A stretch of DNA of 61,722 nt. Origin: a virus. The notes beneath the pieces were generated by a model. It saw only the letters and a program-made list of their open reading frames with translations. It searched no databases and was not told the DNA's origin. The DNA lies in IMG/VR virus record IMGVR_UViG_3300020578_000072, positions 1 through 61,722 of that record; one strand, given 5' to 3'. Of the stretch, positions 1-7,921 are shown in pieces (position 1 is the first letter of the stretch; each line of letters starts with the position of its first letter). A program made the translations under genes and the position numbers.

Positions 1-138
1 AGGCTCCTAGCGATGGAGGAGAGGGGAACCGATACATTCCCCTAGCGATGGAGGAGAGGCTCCTAGCGATGGAGGAGAGGGTAACCGATACATTCCCCTA
101 GCGATGGAGGAGAGGCTTCCTAGCGATGTATTAGAGGG
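1..138. repeat. 56-bp tandem repeat, two full copies plus a decayed third
   Basis: Copies start at 1, 57 and 113. The first two are nearly identical, differing by one base near the middle; the third keeps only about 25 bases. Each unit contains the sub-repeat CCTAGCGATGGAGGAGAGG twice, so that sub-repeat occurs four times intact and once degraded. The window edge truncates the array, so the real copy number is unknown. No coding function is visible; the array could be a recombination relic or a protein-binding array. Confidence 0.9.
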
Positions 139-146
139 TTTTCAGA

Positions 147-198
147 GCGGATCTTAATTTATCTTCGGCTTCACACGCTCTCTGTATTAGGAGGATTT
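147..198. repeat. Partial duplicate of an internal piece of the downstream gene
   Basis: Bases 147-172 are identical to 818-843, inside the minus-strand gene at 613-1122, and similarity resumes at 183-198 versus 851-866 (CTGTATT, then GGAGGATTT). The copy is not in a recognisable reading frame here. It looks like a truncated gene copy that fused with the tandem repeat to its left. Confidence 0.75.
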
Positions 199-225
199 GC
201 TAAGCAGAAGCTAGTAATAGGATGC

Positions 226-624
226 ATGTACGAATATAAAATTGCGTCTATAGAAAAAGTTGTGGATGGAGACACCGTTGACTGCACCCTAGATCTGGGA
301 TTTGGCATATTTTGTAAGCAGAGAATCAGGCTATACGGGATTGACGCTCCTGAAACTCACACAAAAAATCTGAAAGAAAAGTCCATGGGCAAAGAATCCA
401 AAGAATTTCTGGAATCTTGGCTCCAAAAGAACAAAAACAACTTGGTCATCAATACATTCAAGGACGACAAATATGGCAGACTGCTTGGGGTCATAAGGGA
501 ATCGGACGGAGAGGCAATTAATGACATAATGGTGAAGCTTGGCTATGCATGGTCATATGACAGCGGAACCAAAGTCAAAGACCTGTCTGATTTGGAGGAG
601 TTGCGCAAGTCTTCAGGATCTTGA
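226..624 (+). CDS. Thermonuclease (staphylococcal-nuclease fold)
   Basis: A 132-residue protein with the full SNase signature: VDGDT near residues 13-17, IRLYGIDAPET at 34-44 and DKYGRLLG at 81-88. This supplies the expected acidic metal ligands (D16, D40), the catalytic E43 and the two arginines (R35, R85). The family is a calcium-dependent phosphodiesterase that degrades DNA and RNA. No signal peptide is visible, so it probably acts in the cytoplasm or is packaged. The start is preceded by a weak AGGA. The 3' end overlaps the convergent gene at 613-1122 by 12 bases. It is the only plus-strand gene in the left 17 kb. The fold assignment is solid; its role in the phage cycle is inference. Confidence 0.9.
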   Translation: MYEYKIASIEKVVDGDTVDCTLDLGFGIFCKQRIRLYGIDAPETHTKNLKEKSMGKESKEFLESWLQKNKNNLVINTFKDDKYGRLLGVIRESDGEAINDIMVKLGYAWSYDSGTKVKDLSDLEELRKSSGS

Positions 625-1122
625 GTTGGTGGCTCTGCGTTCGGACTCCCATTGTGCTTGTGACTGAATTCCTGCGTGTGGGTCCTTGAGTAGGTATTTT
701 AGGTGTAGAGCGGATATTTCCGTCCCGAAATCGTGTATTCCTGTCCATCGTACATACGGGTTTGGGTGGAATGCGGTGAGTACAAGCAGTCTGCCGAATC
801 GTGGTCCGTCACCCTTTGCGGATCTTAATTTATCTTCGGCTTCGGTTCCCTGTATTTGGAGGATTTCGGATATTCTTTGTGTTCCGGTCTCCTGCTCTTT
901 GCGGATCTCTTCGTGTATTTTTTGTGCGAGTTCGGAGAGGCTATCTGGGATTTCGTCACCTTCGGGAAAAAGCTTAGTTTCTGCGGCTGCTTCAGCGGGG
1001 TTTACGGGACCGTACTCCTCTAGTGCTTCTCTCTCTCCTTCGGGGTATAGATCGAGCAGAGAGATTTCCTTTCGGAGTGACGCCTCTTTGGTCCGGTTGT
1101 ACCGTGACAGGTTGAACTTCAT
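613..1122 (-). CDS. Unknown protein with a HEAT/LRV-like C-terminal segment
   Basis: A 169-residue protein. The N-terminus (FNLSRYNRTKEAS) resembles the aromatic-basic-Ala/Ser tag seen on many proteins of this window, though weakly. The middle is acidic and alanine-rich and probably helical or disordered. The end (HPNPYVRWTGI, then LKYLLKDPHAGI) reads like one or two units of a HEAT or variant-leucine-rich repeat, as in the larger solenoid proteins further right. Base composition is clearly GC-richer than most of the window. It lies 16 bases downstream of the gene at 1139-1639 and is probably co-transcribed. Part of its DNA is duplicated at 147-198. No function is recognised. Confidence 0.7.
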   Translation of the reverse strand: MKFNLSRYNRTKEASLRKEISLLDLYPEGEREALEEYGPVNPAEAAAETKLFPEGDEIPDSLSELAQKIHEEIRKEQETGTQRISEILQIQGTEAEDKLRSAKGDGPRFGRLLVLTAFHPNPYVRWTGIHDFGTEISALHLKYLLKDPHAGIQSQAQWESERRATNSRS

Positions 1123-1138
1123 GAGTTCTGGTGGTGTT

Positions 1139-1639
1139 TTAGATACCTGGGACTTCGGTGTCTCCCGTCATTCCTGGACTTCCCATTATATTTTCGCCTG
1201 ATCCTTTGGGTTTCCTGGGTTTCCTGGGGGTCTTGGGTGTCTTCATAGGGAATCCTTCGGGTGAACTTTGTTTACTACTCGGTATGTCACCGAGTGTTGA
1301 GCATTCGTGCATAATGAGTATGGAGGCCTTGCATGTATTTGCGAGTTTTTGTACAAGCTTCTTTCGTTCATCGGGTGTCATTTTGCCCAAATAATCCCTT
1401 ACTTGCCCGTAGTCATGACTGTTGACGGCATTGAAAAGTTTGCTGTACTCTGCGGGGAGTATGGGTTCTCCAATTTCAAGTAATGTTGGTAGTTTACGGG
1501 TTTGGAATGTTGGGTTGTTTAGTGGGTCTTCGCGGCGTTCCTCAAGAAGATGGGTACCGAGAAATACGGCCTGCTTGGTGAGCCATCCTGCGGAGTTTCC
1601 TATAGTGAGCCATTGATCTTTTGTAATTTTTGTTTTCAT
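1139..1639 (-). CDS. Unknown protein with a Pro/Lys/Gly-rich tail
   Basis: A 166-residue protein. It begins MKTKITKDQWLTIGNSAGWL, a start I associate with uncharacterised phage proteins but cannot assign to a named family. Residues up to about 110 look folded and helical (MTPDERKKLVQKLANTC). From about 125 the chain becomes a low-complexity basic tail (KTPKTPRKPRKPKGSG), suggesting a disordered or nucleic-acid-binding end. AAAGGA lies about 11 bases before the start. A clear terminator lies 75 bases upstream, so this is the first gene of a two-gene unit with 613-1122. No function is assigned. Confidence 0.7.
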   Translation of the reverse strand: MKTKITKDQWLTIGNSAGWLTKQAVFLGTHLLEERREDPLNNPTFQTRKLPTLLEIGEPILPAEYSKLFNAVNSHDYGQVRDYLGKMTPDERKKLVQKLANTCKASILIMHECSTLGDIPSSKQSSPEGFPMKTPKTPRKPRKPKGSGENIMGSPGMTGDTEVPGI

Positions 1640-1713
1640 GTTTAATTAGTTTCCTTTCGGTTCGGTGTCCTTTTATTACTATTGTGTTACTATTTGTACC
1701 TATGTGAATTTGT

Positions 1714-1748
1714 AAAAAAAGAGCCATTCCCTTTGGGGGTTTGGCTCT
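1714..1748 (-). terminator. Rho-independent terminator (minus strand)
   Basis: On the minus strand AGAGCCA (1748-1742) pairs with TGGCTCT (1726-1720) around a C-rich/G-rich inner stem, followed directly by a run of seven T. It closes the operon coming from the right (1874-4756) before the 1139-1639 gene. Confidence 0.8.
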
Positions 1749-1873
1749 AGGGGAGTTTGGGAGATGTTTTTTGATGCCCGAAAATTAATTGGTTCGGGGG
1801 TTTGCGGATGGTAGGGTACGGGCAGATTTTGTAAGGTTTATAAGGCTACGGTTGGGGGGATGGGGCTACCATC

Positions 1874-1912
1874 TTACTCAGAGTCGGTCTTTGCTTTCTT
1901 CTTCTTAGCCAT
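1874..1912 (-). CDS. Possible 12-residue basic peptide
   Basis: Reads MAKKKKAKTDSE then stop. Its start context, AACACCAATGGCTAAGA, is repeated exactly at the next gene upstream (1920-2063), which argues that the start is used or was duplicated. It lies between that gene and the terminator. At this length it may be a decayed gene start rather than a working gene. Confidence 0.3.
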   Translation of the reverse strand: MAKKKKAKTDSE

Positions 1913-1919
1913 TGGTGTT

Positions 1920-2063
1920 CTACTTGATATGGATTTCCCACGCAGGGAGTCCGGTTCCAGTTGAGTCATTTAGAAACTCTTCTGCCAAATGCTTGACATA
2001 ATTGCGGAGATCGTCGTCGGTAAAATCGTCGCTTGTGGTGATTTCAATTGTCATCTTAGCCAT
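1920..2063 (-). CDS. Small acidic protein, 47 residues
   Basis: Reads MAKMTIEITTSDDFTDDDLR and continues to ...LPAWEIHIK. The pattern of a beta strand, an acidic helix and a final strand suggests a small folded protein rather than a chance frame. The start is 17 bases downstream of the stop of 2081-2431, within the same run of minus-strand genes. There is no strong Shine-Dalgarno site; the upstream AACACCA is shared with the tiny frame at 1874-1912. Function unknown. Confidence 0.6.
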   Translation of the reverse strand: MAKMTIEITTSDDFTDDDLRNYVKHLAEEFLNDSTGTGLPAWEIHIK

Positions 2064-2080
2064 TGGTGTTCTCAGTTCTC

Positions 2081-2431
2081 TTAGTCATCGCTGTTAACGT
2101 AGACACTGATTTTTTCGATTCGGAACGGACTCTTTGCAAAGATGTTGGCAGTCTCCTCCATCTGTTCACGCGAACCAGTAAAGTGGAGATCGCGCAGACC
2201 GTCAAGCAAAGAGAAACCTGTTCCAGAAATAATGCTTCCGGGCCTCTTGACTGATTTGATCCCTTTAGCATTTTCTAGGAACCAGTCCTCGGGTTCGTGG
2301 ATACCATGCTTGTCCTGAAGATCAAAAGAAATAGTCATGTCAAACTTAACGTTTGGAAACTTGATGCCTTTAACTCGCTTGAGATTTCTGGCTTTTTGCT
2401 TGAGGCAGACTGATTTTGTTTTGGTGGTCAT
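2081..2431 (-). CDS. Unknown protein, 116 residues
   Basis: The start at 2431 (MTTKTKSVCLKQKARN) is chosen because AGAGGA stands at the right distance before it; an earlier in-frame start would overlap the upstream gene extensively. The N-terminus is strongly basic. The rest mixes predicted strands and helices (FDMTISFDLQDK, then SREQMEETANIF) and ends with a strand and acidic tail. The upstream gene stops 17 bases before this start, so the two are probably one transcript. I recognise no family. Confidence 0.7.
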   Translation of the reverse strand: MTTKTKSVCLKQKARNLKRVKGIKFPNVKFDMTISFDLQDKHGIHEPEDWFLENAKGIKSVKRPGSIISGTGFSLLDGLRDLHFTGSREQMEETANIFAKSPFRIEKISVYVNSDD

Positions 2432-2447
2432 TGCGGGTTCCTCTTTC

Positions 2448-2783
2448 TTAAAGTATGGTGATGCTTCTGGTCGGTCGAACGTGAATGATGAATCGCAGGA
2501 TCTCTTCTTCGCCTTGGGTAGCCTTGCCATCGGGCAGATTGCCATGTGATGTATAGTGCAAGATTTCATCGGGTGTGAAATTGTACTCGTCCACATTCAG
2601 GCATCTGATCTCGCGCCAATCAGAATTGACCATGTTTTCTTCCGTTGCAGGGACTTCCTCTCCGCTCTTGGCGCACTTCATGAAGGGAGAGAAAGGAAAG
2701 AACTGTTTCAATTGGGAGAAGGTCACGAAAGACTCTGGAACATGGTCTTCGTGTCGATCTCCGGGACGGGTGACGAGAAACAT
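2448..2783 (-). CDS. Unknown protein, about 111 residues
   Basis: An ATG at 2783 (MFLVTRPGDRHEDHVPESF) is preceded by AAGGGTGA; a GTG five codons earlier (2798) is possible but has AGAAGG directly against it. The sequence has a Thr/Ser/Phe-rich first third, two cysteines, and an ordinary mixed-charge remainder (DEYNFTPDEILHYTSHG). It is the first gene after a 270-base stretch without an obvious gene. No family recognised. Confidence 0.6.
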   Translation of the reverse strand: MFLVTRPGDRHEDHVPESFVTFSQLKQFFPFSPFMKCAKSGEEVPATEENMVNSDWREIRCLNVDEYNFTPDEILHYTSHGNLPDGKATQGEEEILRFIIHVRPTRSITIL

Positions 2784-3053
2784 GGGATGATGGCTCACCC
2801 TTCTAGTATATTCACCCGATGCAACTTTTGGATATCCTGTCCCTATAACGGGAGGCGATAGAAAGATTCAGAGCTGCAGAGAGAGATATGCTTGGATAAT
2901 TGCAGATTTTGCTTTTTAAACGGCACGGATCTGATTTTTCAACCAATTAATTTCACAGGATAGGGCTACGCTGAGGAGTGAACGCTTTACAGAGGAGTCG
3001 TTGCGCTCAGGTTTCCCACAGAGCGGGATGGAGCGTGTGGAAGCGTGAATGGA

Positions 3054-3215
3054 TCAAGTTACTTTTATGTATATCCAAATTGCGATTAGGTAAGAAGGTA
3101 TTGCCAGAGACGCTGACACCAATGCTGTGTGATCCCACACCCAATTGGCAACTCTTAGGCGACGAGAAAACAAGCTTGAGTTCCTGTACACATATTCGTA
3201 ATCTTCAGGGCTCAT
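3054..3215 (-). CDS. Small membrane protein, 53 residues
   Basis: Reads MSPEDYEYVYRNSSLF at the start and has one hydrophobic segment near residues 32-52 (ALVSASLAIPSYLIAIWIY). It begins six bases after the stop of 3222-3623, with AGGGA upstream of the ATG. Its neighbours 3222-3623 and 3639-3848 are also small membrane proteins, so the three form a membrane-protein cluster. Function unknown. Confidence 0.65.
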   Translation of the reverse strand: MSPEDYEYVYRNSSLFSRRLRVANWVWDHTALVSASLAIPSYLIAIWIYIKVT

Positions 3216-3221
3216 GGTCAA

Positions 3222-3623
3222 TTATCCCTCTCCCTGAAGTAGGGCGGCTCTCATCTCGGCTTCACCTTTGGCGCAGCCACCGTAGCACGAACTCTTGCGG
3301 TCGTTACCAAATGAAAAATCATTACTTTGCATTCTCGTCATGTCGTAACCCGGATGGGTAAGTACATCTCGTACATCTCGAAACGAGAACCACGGGCGCT
3401 GCGGCGAGACACAATACTTATGGAAATTAATCAAAAAGTACGTGGCAAGGGGCAAAGACAGAGTCAGTGCTGTTGCTACAACGTATTTGTTTTCCGATGT
3501 GAGTGCTAAGAATAAGGCAACCCACAGCAGAGATATACTCAGCTTGCAGGCATGATTCGAAAGTAACATCATGAGTGAATAATTTAGGGACGAAAAAAAC
3601 GATTTCTTATAAATGGATTTCAT
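3222..3623 (-). CDS. Membrane protein, two predicted transmembrane segments
   Basis: A 133-residue protein. Two adjoining hydrophobic stretches at about residues 30-42 (ISLLWVALFLALT) and 48-66 (VVATALTLSLPLATYFLI) suggest a hairpin in the inner membrane. The remaining 65 residues are soluble and include a Cys-rich patch (SSCYGGCAKGE). It sits between two other small membrane-protein genes on the same strand. No family recognised. Confidence 0.6.
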   Translation of the reverse strand: MKSIYKKSFFSSLNYSLMMLLSNHACKLSISLLWVALFLALTSENKYVVATALTLSLPLATYFLINFHKYCVSPQRPWFSFRDVRDVLTHPGYDMTRMQSNDFSFGNDRKSSCYGGCAKGEAEMRAALLQGEG

Positions 3624-3638
3624 TGTTTACCTTTCTTT

Positions 3639-3848
3639 TTATTTCCATAGCCAGTAAAAAATAGAGATTGAATACATTGCAAAACTTAGTATCAGTGCTC
3701 CTACAACTACCATCAGTTTAAGGGTGTTGAGCGATGCAATTCTCTGATCAGACTTGGCCCTGCTTATCACTTTCGTGATTATTTTCGGTGCTGGCCGAAT
3801 TAGGATTGATTTCTTGTTTATTTTCCTGTCATTGATTCTTGATTTCAT
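3639..3848 (-). CDS. Small basic membrane protein, one transmembrane segment
   Basis: A 69-residue protein with a strongly basic N-terminal half (MKSRINDRKINKKS...) and one C-terminal membrane helix at about residues 44-66 (LMVVVGALILSFAMYSISIF). The positive-inside rule puts the N-terminus in the cytoplasm. It overlaps the end of 3829-4170 by 20 bases. Function unknown. Confidence 0.6.
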   Translation of the reverse strand: MKSRINDRKINKKSILIRPAPKIITKVISRAKSDQRIASLNTLKLMVVVGALILSFAMYSISIFYWLWK

Positions 3849-4170
3849 GTATTCCTATTGCTCCAAGTATTTTATCTCTTGTGTTTTTATTGTATTCGTT
3901 GCAGTCGTCGATTTGCTTTTGAAGCTTTAAGATCTCTTCAGTGCTTCTCTCGCTGTTGCGAGAGTAATTTAGGAAATCTTTTTCACACTCACGAATCATG
4001 CTATTCAGTGCCACTATCTCGGTTGCTTGCCTTTCGCATAGATCAAGAAGCTTCATGAGGATACCTTCAGGATCGTTACCAAACTTAATCCTGATCTTCT
4101 CTGATGTCCACTCTTCATAAGATTCAGGAGTTGCTGGTTTTGCTGGTGTTTTTACACTTATGGTTATCAT
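3829..4170 (-). CDS. Coiled-coil protein
   Basis: About 113 residues from the ATG at 4170 (MITISVKTPAKPATPES). A TTG five codons upstream (4185), with GGCGGA before it, is an alternative start. After a Pro/Thr-rich lead comes a helical region with a heptad pattern from about residue 45 to the end (LLDLCERQATEIVALNSMI, EEILKLQKQIDDC). It probably oligomerises. It overlaps the downstream membrane-protein gene, implying coupling. No family recognised. Confidence 0.65.
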   Translation of the reverse strand: MITISVKTPAKPATPESYEEWTSEKIRIKFGNDPEGILMKLLDLCERQATEIVALNSMIRECEKDFLNYSRNSERSTEEILKLQKQIDDCNEYNKNTRDKILGAIGIHEIKNQ

Positions 4171-4235
4171 TTTTTGATGCGGCAAAATCCGCCTACTGAT
4201 TTATCGGCAGAAGGGAAAAATAAAAAACCCAACCT

Positions 4236-4388
4236 TCATTTTTTTGGTTCGGTGCTTACGCCTGGGATCATCCCCACCATGCGAAGTTCTTTGCGAATTT
4301 TTTCAATAAGCTTGGCCGCATCAACTGTGTCAAAAGGCTTTATTTTTTGCTTATTTTTCGGCTTTTTCGTTATCTTCTTCAGTGCCAT
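4236..4388 (-). CDS. Small basic protein, 50 residues
   Basis: Reads MALKKITKKPKNKQKIKPF, then a helix (DAAKLIEKIRKELRMVGMIP) and a short polar end. The lysine-rich head suggests nucleic-acid or membrane contact. It starts eight bases after the stop of 4397-4756, as in the other tight junctions of this operon. No Shine-Dalgarno site is obvious, so translation may be coupled. Function unknown. Confidence 0.6.
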   Translation of the reverse strand: MALKKITKKPKNKQKIKPFDTVDAAKLIEKIRKELRMVGMIPGVSTEPKK

Positions 4389-4396
4389 GGCTTAGG

Positions 4397-4756
4397 TCAT
4401 TTTTTTGTTGTTATTTTAACGTAACAATAGTATTCCGGTGCAGCATCATCAGGCGATATCCCCTTCAGTGCGCAAGCCTCTTCATGCCTTATAAATTTGA
4501 CGCCGTCAACGGTCTCGTTTTCAGGAATGGTTACGCCGCACTCCTTGTCTGCGCTGACATCACAGCAAGCCGCCATCGGCATGCCCACCGCAATAAATGG
4601 ACCGCCTTCAAAATCAACCATGCCCTCTGCTCCCCTTGAGAAGCGGGAAGAACCCTCAATTATGTATGTTCCTTCGCATATCTTGTGGAGGTGCCTGACT
4701 AGGCCGTACCTGGCTTTGAATGTGTGAGGTATTTTGGGACAGATTTTTTCTATCAT
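4397..4756 (-). CDS. Unknown protein, 119 residues
   Basis: A compact mixed alpha/beta sequence with five cysteines (ICEG, ACCDVSADKEC, EACAL), Gly-rich in the middle (EGGPFIAVGMPMAACC). No membrane segment. It is the first gene of the run that continues to 1874, about 110 bases downstream of a TTGACGATATA element. The cysteines could bind metal, but they do not form a pattern I recognise. Confidence 0.65.
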   Translation of the reverse strand: MIEKICPKIPHTFKARYGLVRHLHKICEGTYIIEGSSRFSRGAEGMVDFEGGPFIAVGMPMAACCDVSADKECGVTIPENETVDGVKFIRHEEACALKGISPDDAAPEYYCYVKITTKK

Positions 4757-4867
4757 TTTCTTAAGACTGCTTTTCAGTGCGAGAAGTTTCTCTTTTGAGG
4801 TAACACATTATTTAAGCCCTCTTGTTTTATAATTGACTGCAGTTTAACAACTGAATATCAACAGGAC

Positions 4868-4878
4868 TATATCGTCAA
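4868..4878 (-). promoter_or_regulatory. Putative phage promoter element TTGACGATATA
   Basis: An exact copy of an 11-mer that also occurs upstream of starts at 16555-16565 and 57225-57235. It is oriented toward 4397-4756 and lies in a 160-base gap. Between it and that gene is a 15-codon frame (4808-4761) with a fair ribosome site, perhaps a leader. Confidence 0.5.
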
Positions 4879-4916
4879 TCTTTGTTCGCTTCTCAAAAAG
4901 TAAATAATTTAATAAT

Positions 4917-6416
4917 TCATAAGCGACTGGCCCATGAATCCATTTTACCCATTTTTATTTTAGCTTGACTTATGGCAACCTTGTACATATTCAACTTGGG
5001 CATTCCTATGCTATATGCATGAGCAAAGAATTTTTTTATGTCTAAGCTTTTGACCGCATCTAGTATCTTTTTTTTGCTGTCAGTCATAAATTCTGTAAAT
5101 TCCTGTCCATGTCTTTCATACGATTGCTCGGTCACGAAGGATTTCGTTCCAGCAATACTTCTGTAGGAAGACCATATGATGCCAAGCGTGTCGAAACCAA
5201 TCAATGTCATTCCTTTACTTTCCATCACTTCTTCCATGTAGAGATTGTCTATACTAGAGATGTATATAAGTATCTTTTGCACTGATTCTTTGTCCATTTT
5301 TTCATGATTTACCACGAATGGAGAAAGCAAACGCAAAATCATAAGTGTGGCACTTTGGGGGCTATAGGCATTAAAAATATGCCTGCTTTTCAGTGGCTCC
5401 AAACTGTGTTCTTTTTTCTGTATTCCTCCCATCGCAAGGGCAAGTGAAAAAAGGTTTTGCATTGCTGTTTTGCTCTTGGTTTTCGTGCAAATTTTAATAA
5501 GATATTCCATCAGCGTAGATTTTTCTTCGTAGCTGAACTCGCCAGTTCTACCGGGATCGGGTAGGCCTTTCCCGTGAATATCATATTTTTTACTATCAAA
5601 AATTTTAAGCATATGATGACTCAATACTTCTGCAATTGAGTCATTTATTGTTGCTCCCGGTGACATGTCGAAGAACAGGGCATTCACGCCGTTTCTGCCG
5701 TAAGAGGTAAAAGTATTCTTTTTATCATTGCTAAGCATCCAATTCATGGCATCGCCACTGCCATTCGGATTTTTGATAAGCCAGTGGAAAGAATCGTTCC
5801 TGTACCCCGTAAGCTTAGCTATTTCTAGCTGAATTTTGCTTGAGGTGTTTTGGTTTTTAAATAATGTTGCGTAGGTTTCCTCTCTGATCATCCATGACAT
5901 TTCGTTTCGTGAACCACTCGCTTTCTCCCTTTCATTTCTGTCCAATTCCCAAAATGCATCTATCATCTCAGTGCTTATGTATTTGCTTGAAATTAACACG
6001 ACCTGAGAATCCCTTGATCTATTTGGGCTATCTACCGCTAATGGCATGTAGGTCTCCATGAACCAATGAGCAAGATTTGCTCTTGTCTCATCGATTATTG
6101 AATGACGAGAGTACATCGAGTCTATGCCAAGGTCATCGAGCAAAAGTTTCTCAAGTGCCCAGTATGGTCCCCAGCTTCCTTGTATTCCCCATGGCTTAGC
6201 TTCCTTTCTCATACACCTAGAGAATGCAAGAGGAGCGTATCCAGATCGAATAAGTTCAACCACTGACGGATAGTTTTTCAATATATCTTCAGGAAAAAAA
6301 TCTTGGTAACCTGATTTTTTTCTTAGGTTAATGACAAATTTTGAGTATGCGAGTAGCTCATCATTTGACATTTCACATTCGGGCGATCCAGTCTGCGCAG
6401 ATTTGTACCACGTCAT
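4917..6416 (-). CDS. WYK-tagged solenoid (LRV-like) protein 1
   Basis: A 499-residue protein. It opens with the recurrent tag (MTWYKSAQTG) and then runs as a helical repeat protein. Recognisable repeat joints are IKNPNGSGDAMNWMLSNDKK near residue 211 and looser copies around it, in the style of variant leucine-rich repeats where NPN starts a helix pair. Its start overlaps the stop of 6413-7921 as ATGA, so translation is coupled. It is the last of three tagged paralogues in a row; two more lie at 11608-14168. No enzymatic motif seen. A scaffold, packaged internal protein or host-interaction solenoid is possible; none can be proved from sequence. Confidence 0.8.
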   Translation of the reverse strand: MTWYKSAQTGSPECEMSNDELLAYSKFVINLRKKSGYQDFFPEDILKNYPSVVELIRSGYAPLAFSRCMRKEAKPWGIQGSWGPYWALEKLLLDDLGIDSMYSRHSIIDETRANLAHWFMETYMPLAVDSPNRSRDSQVVLISSKYISTEMIDAFWELDRNEREKASGSRNEMSWMIREETYATLFKNQNTSSKIQLEIAKLTGYRNDSFHWLIKNPNGSGDAMNWMLSNDKKNTFTSYGRNGVNALFFDMSPGATINDSIAEVLSHHMLKIFDSKKYDIHGKGLPDPGRTGEFSYEEKSTLMEYLIKICTKTKSKTAMQNLFSLALAMGGIQKKEHSLEPLKSRHIFNAYSPQSATLMILRLLSPFVVNHEKMDKESVQKILIYISSIDNLYMEEVMESKGMTLIGFDTLGIIWSSYRSIAGTKSFVTEQSYERHGQEFTEFMTDSKKKILDAVKSLDIKKFFAHAYSIGMPKLNMYKVAISQAKIKMGKMDSWASRL

Positions 6417-7921
6417 AAACTTGCCCCCTTGTGCATTTCCAGGCTTTTGACAATAGTAAGTCTAATTGAATACAAATTAAAGCTACCTATTGTACTGCCA
6501 CGAACATCTATGAATTCATTCGGATTATCCTTAATCTTTTTCATAAATGTTTTAAAATCAAATCTTCTTAAAGCTCCATCAAAAGACTCCTTTAGTTTTT
6601 TGTTCGTGAAATTTCCGCTTATCTCCGCTTGATGTGAACCTTCTATCCCAGCGCGTGTATCAAAACTAGTCAGGCTAAGTATAATTGGAGCTATAGGAAT
6701 TCCAGCAGAGGAACCACTAGGATCCATTCCGAACGCATGCTGCTCAAAGTGATGCTTTATCAGAATCTCCATTAACTGCTGCACGTCTTCGTCTTTCAGT
6801 GCTGACTGCCTCATGACAAAACTCATAATCAAGTTGTGGGTCAGATAAGATGCAGGAAGAATTAATCCTCCCTTGCCAATTTTTGACACTGGCGATTGTT
6901 CTTCATTAGGTCTTGCCTTTATCAACGTTGCCTTCAGGTAGGTGTCGTAATTCCTCCTTATAGTCTCTGGATTCTTACTGTAAACATTCATCCACATTAC
7001 CAATTCCATCATCGGATACAGAGGTGCTGAGTCCATTGCCCTCATGGAGTCGAACATTGACGAATGCCACTGGCTGACAATCTTGTTTATGTACTCAGAA
7101 ACAACTTGAAGAACAGATTCATTCGGAGTCACTTTCCCAGTATGCGCAGATCTCCAACTCCACATCTTGTTAAAAATTCCATTGTTGGCATTTATCATTT
7201 TTGTCAAAGTGGAGTTTAAGTGAATTATGCCACCGGATAACATGGATTTCATCACATCTTGGTTCCCATTTGGGTTGCACATTAATCCAACCGCAACTTC
7301 AGCCGAATGAGAGTCTTGTGTGCTTGTCGCCATAATCAAATTTTTATTTTTTACCATGTCATCAAATATTTTTTTCTGCAACTCATGCGGAGAGTTGGGA
7401 TTGTTCATGACACCGTAGACCCAAGACCCAGCAACTATGGCAGAATTATATTCAGAAGTTTTTGTAAATTCAAGGACCCGCTCCAAAGATTCCTTGTCAG
7501 CAAGCCAGAATGGTAACCTTTCAGCCCACATTCCGCTCCTCAGTGATTTTAAATTTTCCATTGGAAACCGCCCCTTAAATAATTTTAACACCCCAGAAAG
7601 GTAAGCCATACAAGCAGAGCCATACCATCTGGATATGTTCTGGAGAGTCTCAGGTATATCCACGACTTTTTCACCCTTAGCAATACTTATCATCAACCCT
7701 TCCATGTCTCCTGGATTTGGCACTCTATATTCGCCTGTTGTGCTTGGATCAAGGGCAGAGCGCATGCAGCGCGACCATTCAAGTAGAGATTCCTGGTATC
7801 CCTTAGTATTAAAAAGAAAACTATTTTGTCTGCCCAACTGTTCGCCCAATTGCTTAAAATGGTCAAGTGTCATTTTGCAATTCCCTTGACTCTGTGATGT
7901 CTTGTACCAGTTAATCTTCAT
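6413..7921 (-). CDS. WYK-tagged solenoid (LRV-like) protein 2
   Basis: 502 residues from the ATG at 7921 (MKINWYKTSQSQ), chosen because it overlaps the preceding stop as ATGA, exactly like the next junction. After the tag the protein is helical with NPN joints (MNNPNSPHELQKKIF near 180, CNPNGNQDVMKSMLSGG near 217) typical of variant leucine-rich repeats. The spacing is irregular, so the solenoid is degenerate. It has no catalytic motif or membrane segment. It shares architecture and length with its neighbours 4917-6416 and 7918-9399, suggesting tandem gene duplication followed by strong divergence. Confidence 0.8.
   Translation of the reverse strand: MKINWYKTSQSQGNCKMTLDHFKQLGEQLGRQNSFLFNTKGYQESLLEWSRCMRSALDPSTTGEYRVPNPGDMEGLMISIAKGEKVVDIPETLQNISRWYGSACMAYLSGVLKLFKGRFPMENLKSLRSGMWAERLPFWLADKESLERVLEFTKTSEYNSAIVAGSWVYGVMNNPNSPHELQKKIFDDMVKNKNLIMATSTQDSHSAEVAVGLMCNPNGNQDVMKSMLSGGIIHLNSTLTKMINANNGIFNKMWSWRSAHTGKVTPNESVLQVVSEYINKIVSQWHSSMFDSMRAMDSAPLYPMMELVMWMNVYSKNPETIRRNYDTYLKATLIKARPNEEQSPVSKIGKGGLILPASYLTHNLIMSFVMRQSALKDEDVQQLMEILIKHHFEQHAFGMDPSGSSAGIPIAPIILSLTSFDTRAGIEGSHQAEISGNFTNKKLKESFDGALRRFDFKTFMKKIKDNPNEFIDVRGSTIGSFNLYSIRLTIVKSLEMHKGASL

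Noticed and set aside
686-1201. Plus-strand open frame over 613-1122
   Set aside because: It reads Ser/Cys-rich sequence with no fold pattern and no ribosome site, whereas the minus-strand frame has coherent domains and coupling.
4761-4808. 15-residue leader peptide frame
   Set aside because: It has GAGGG upstream but no conserved feature and no visible attenuator; too weak to list as a gene.
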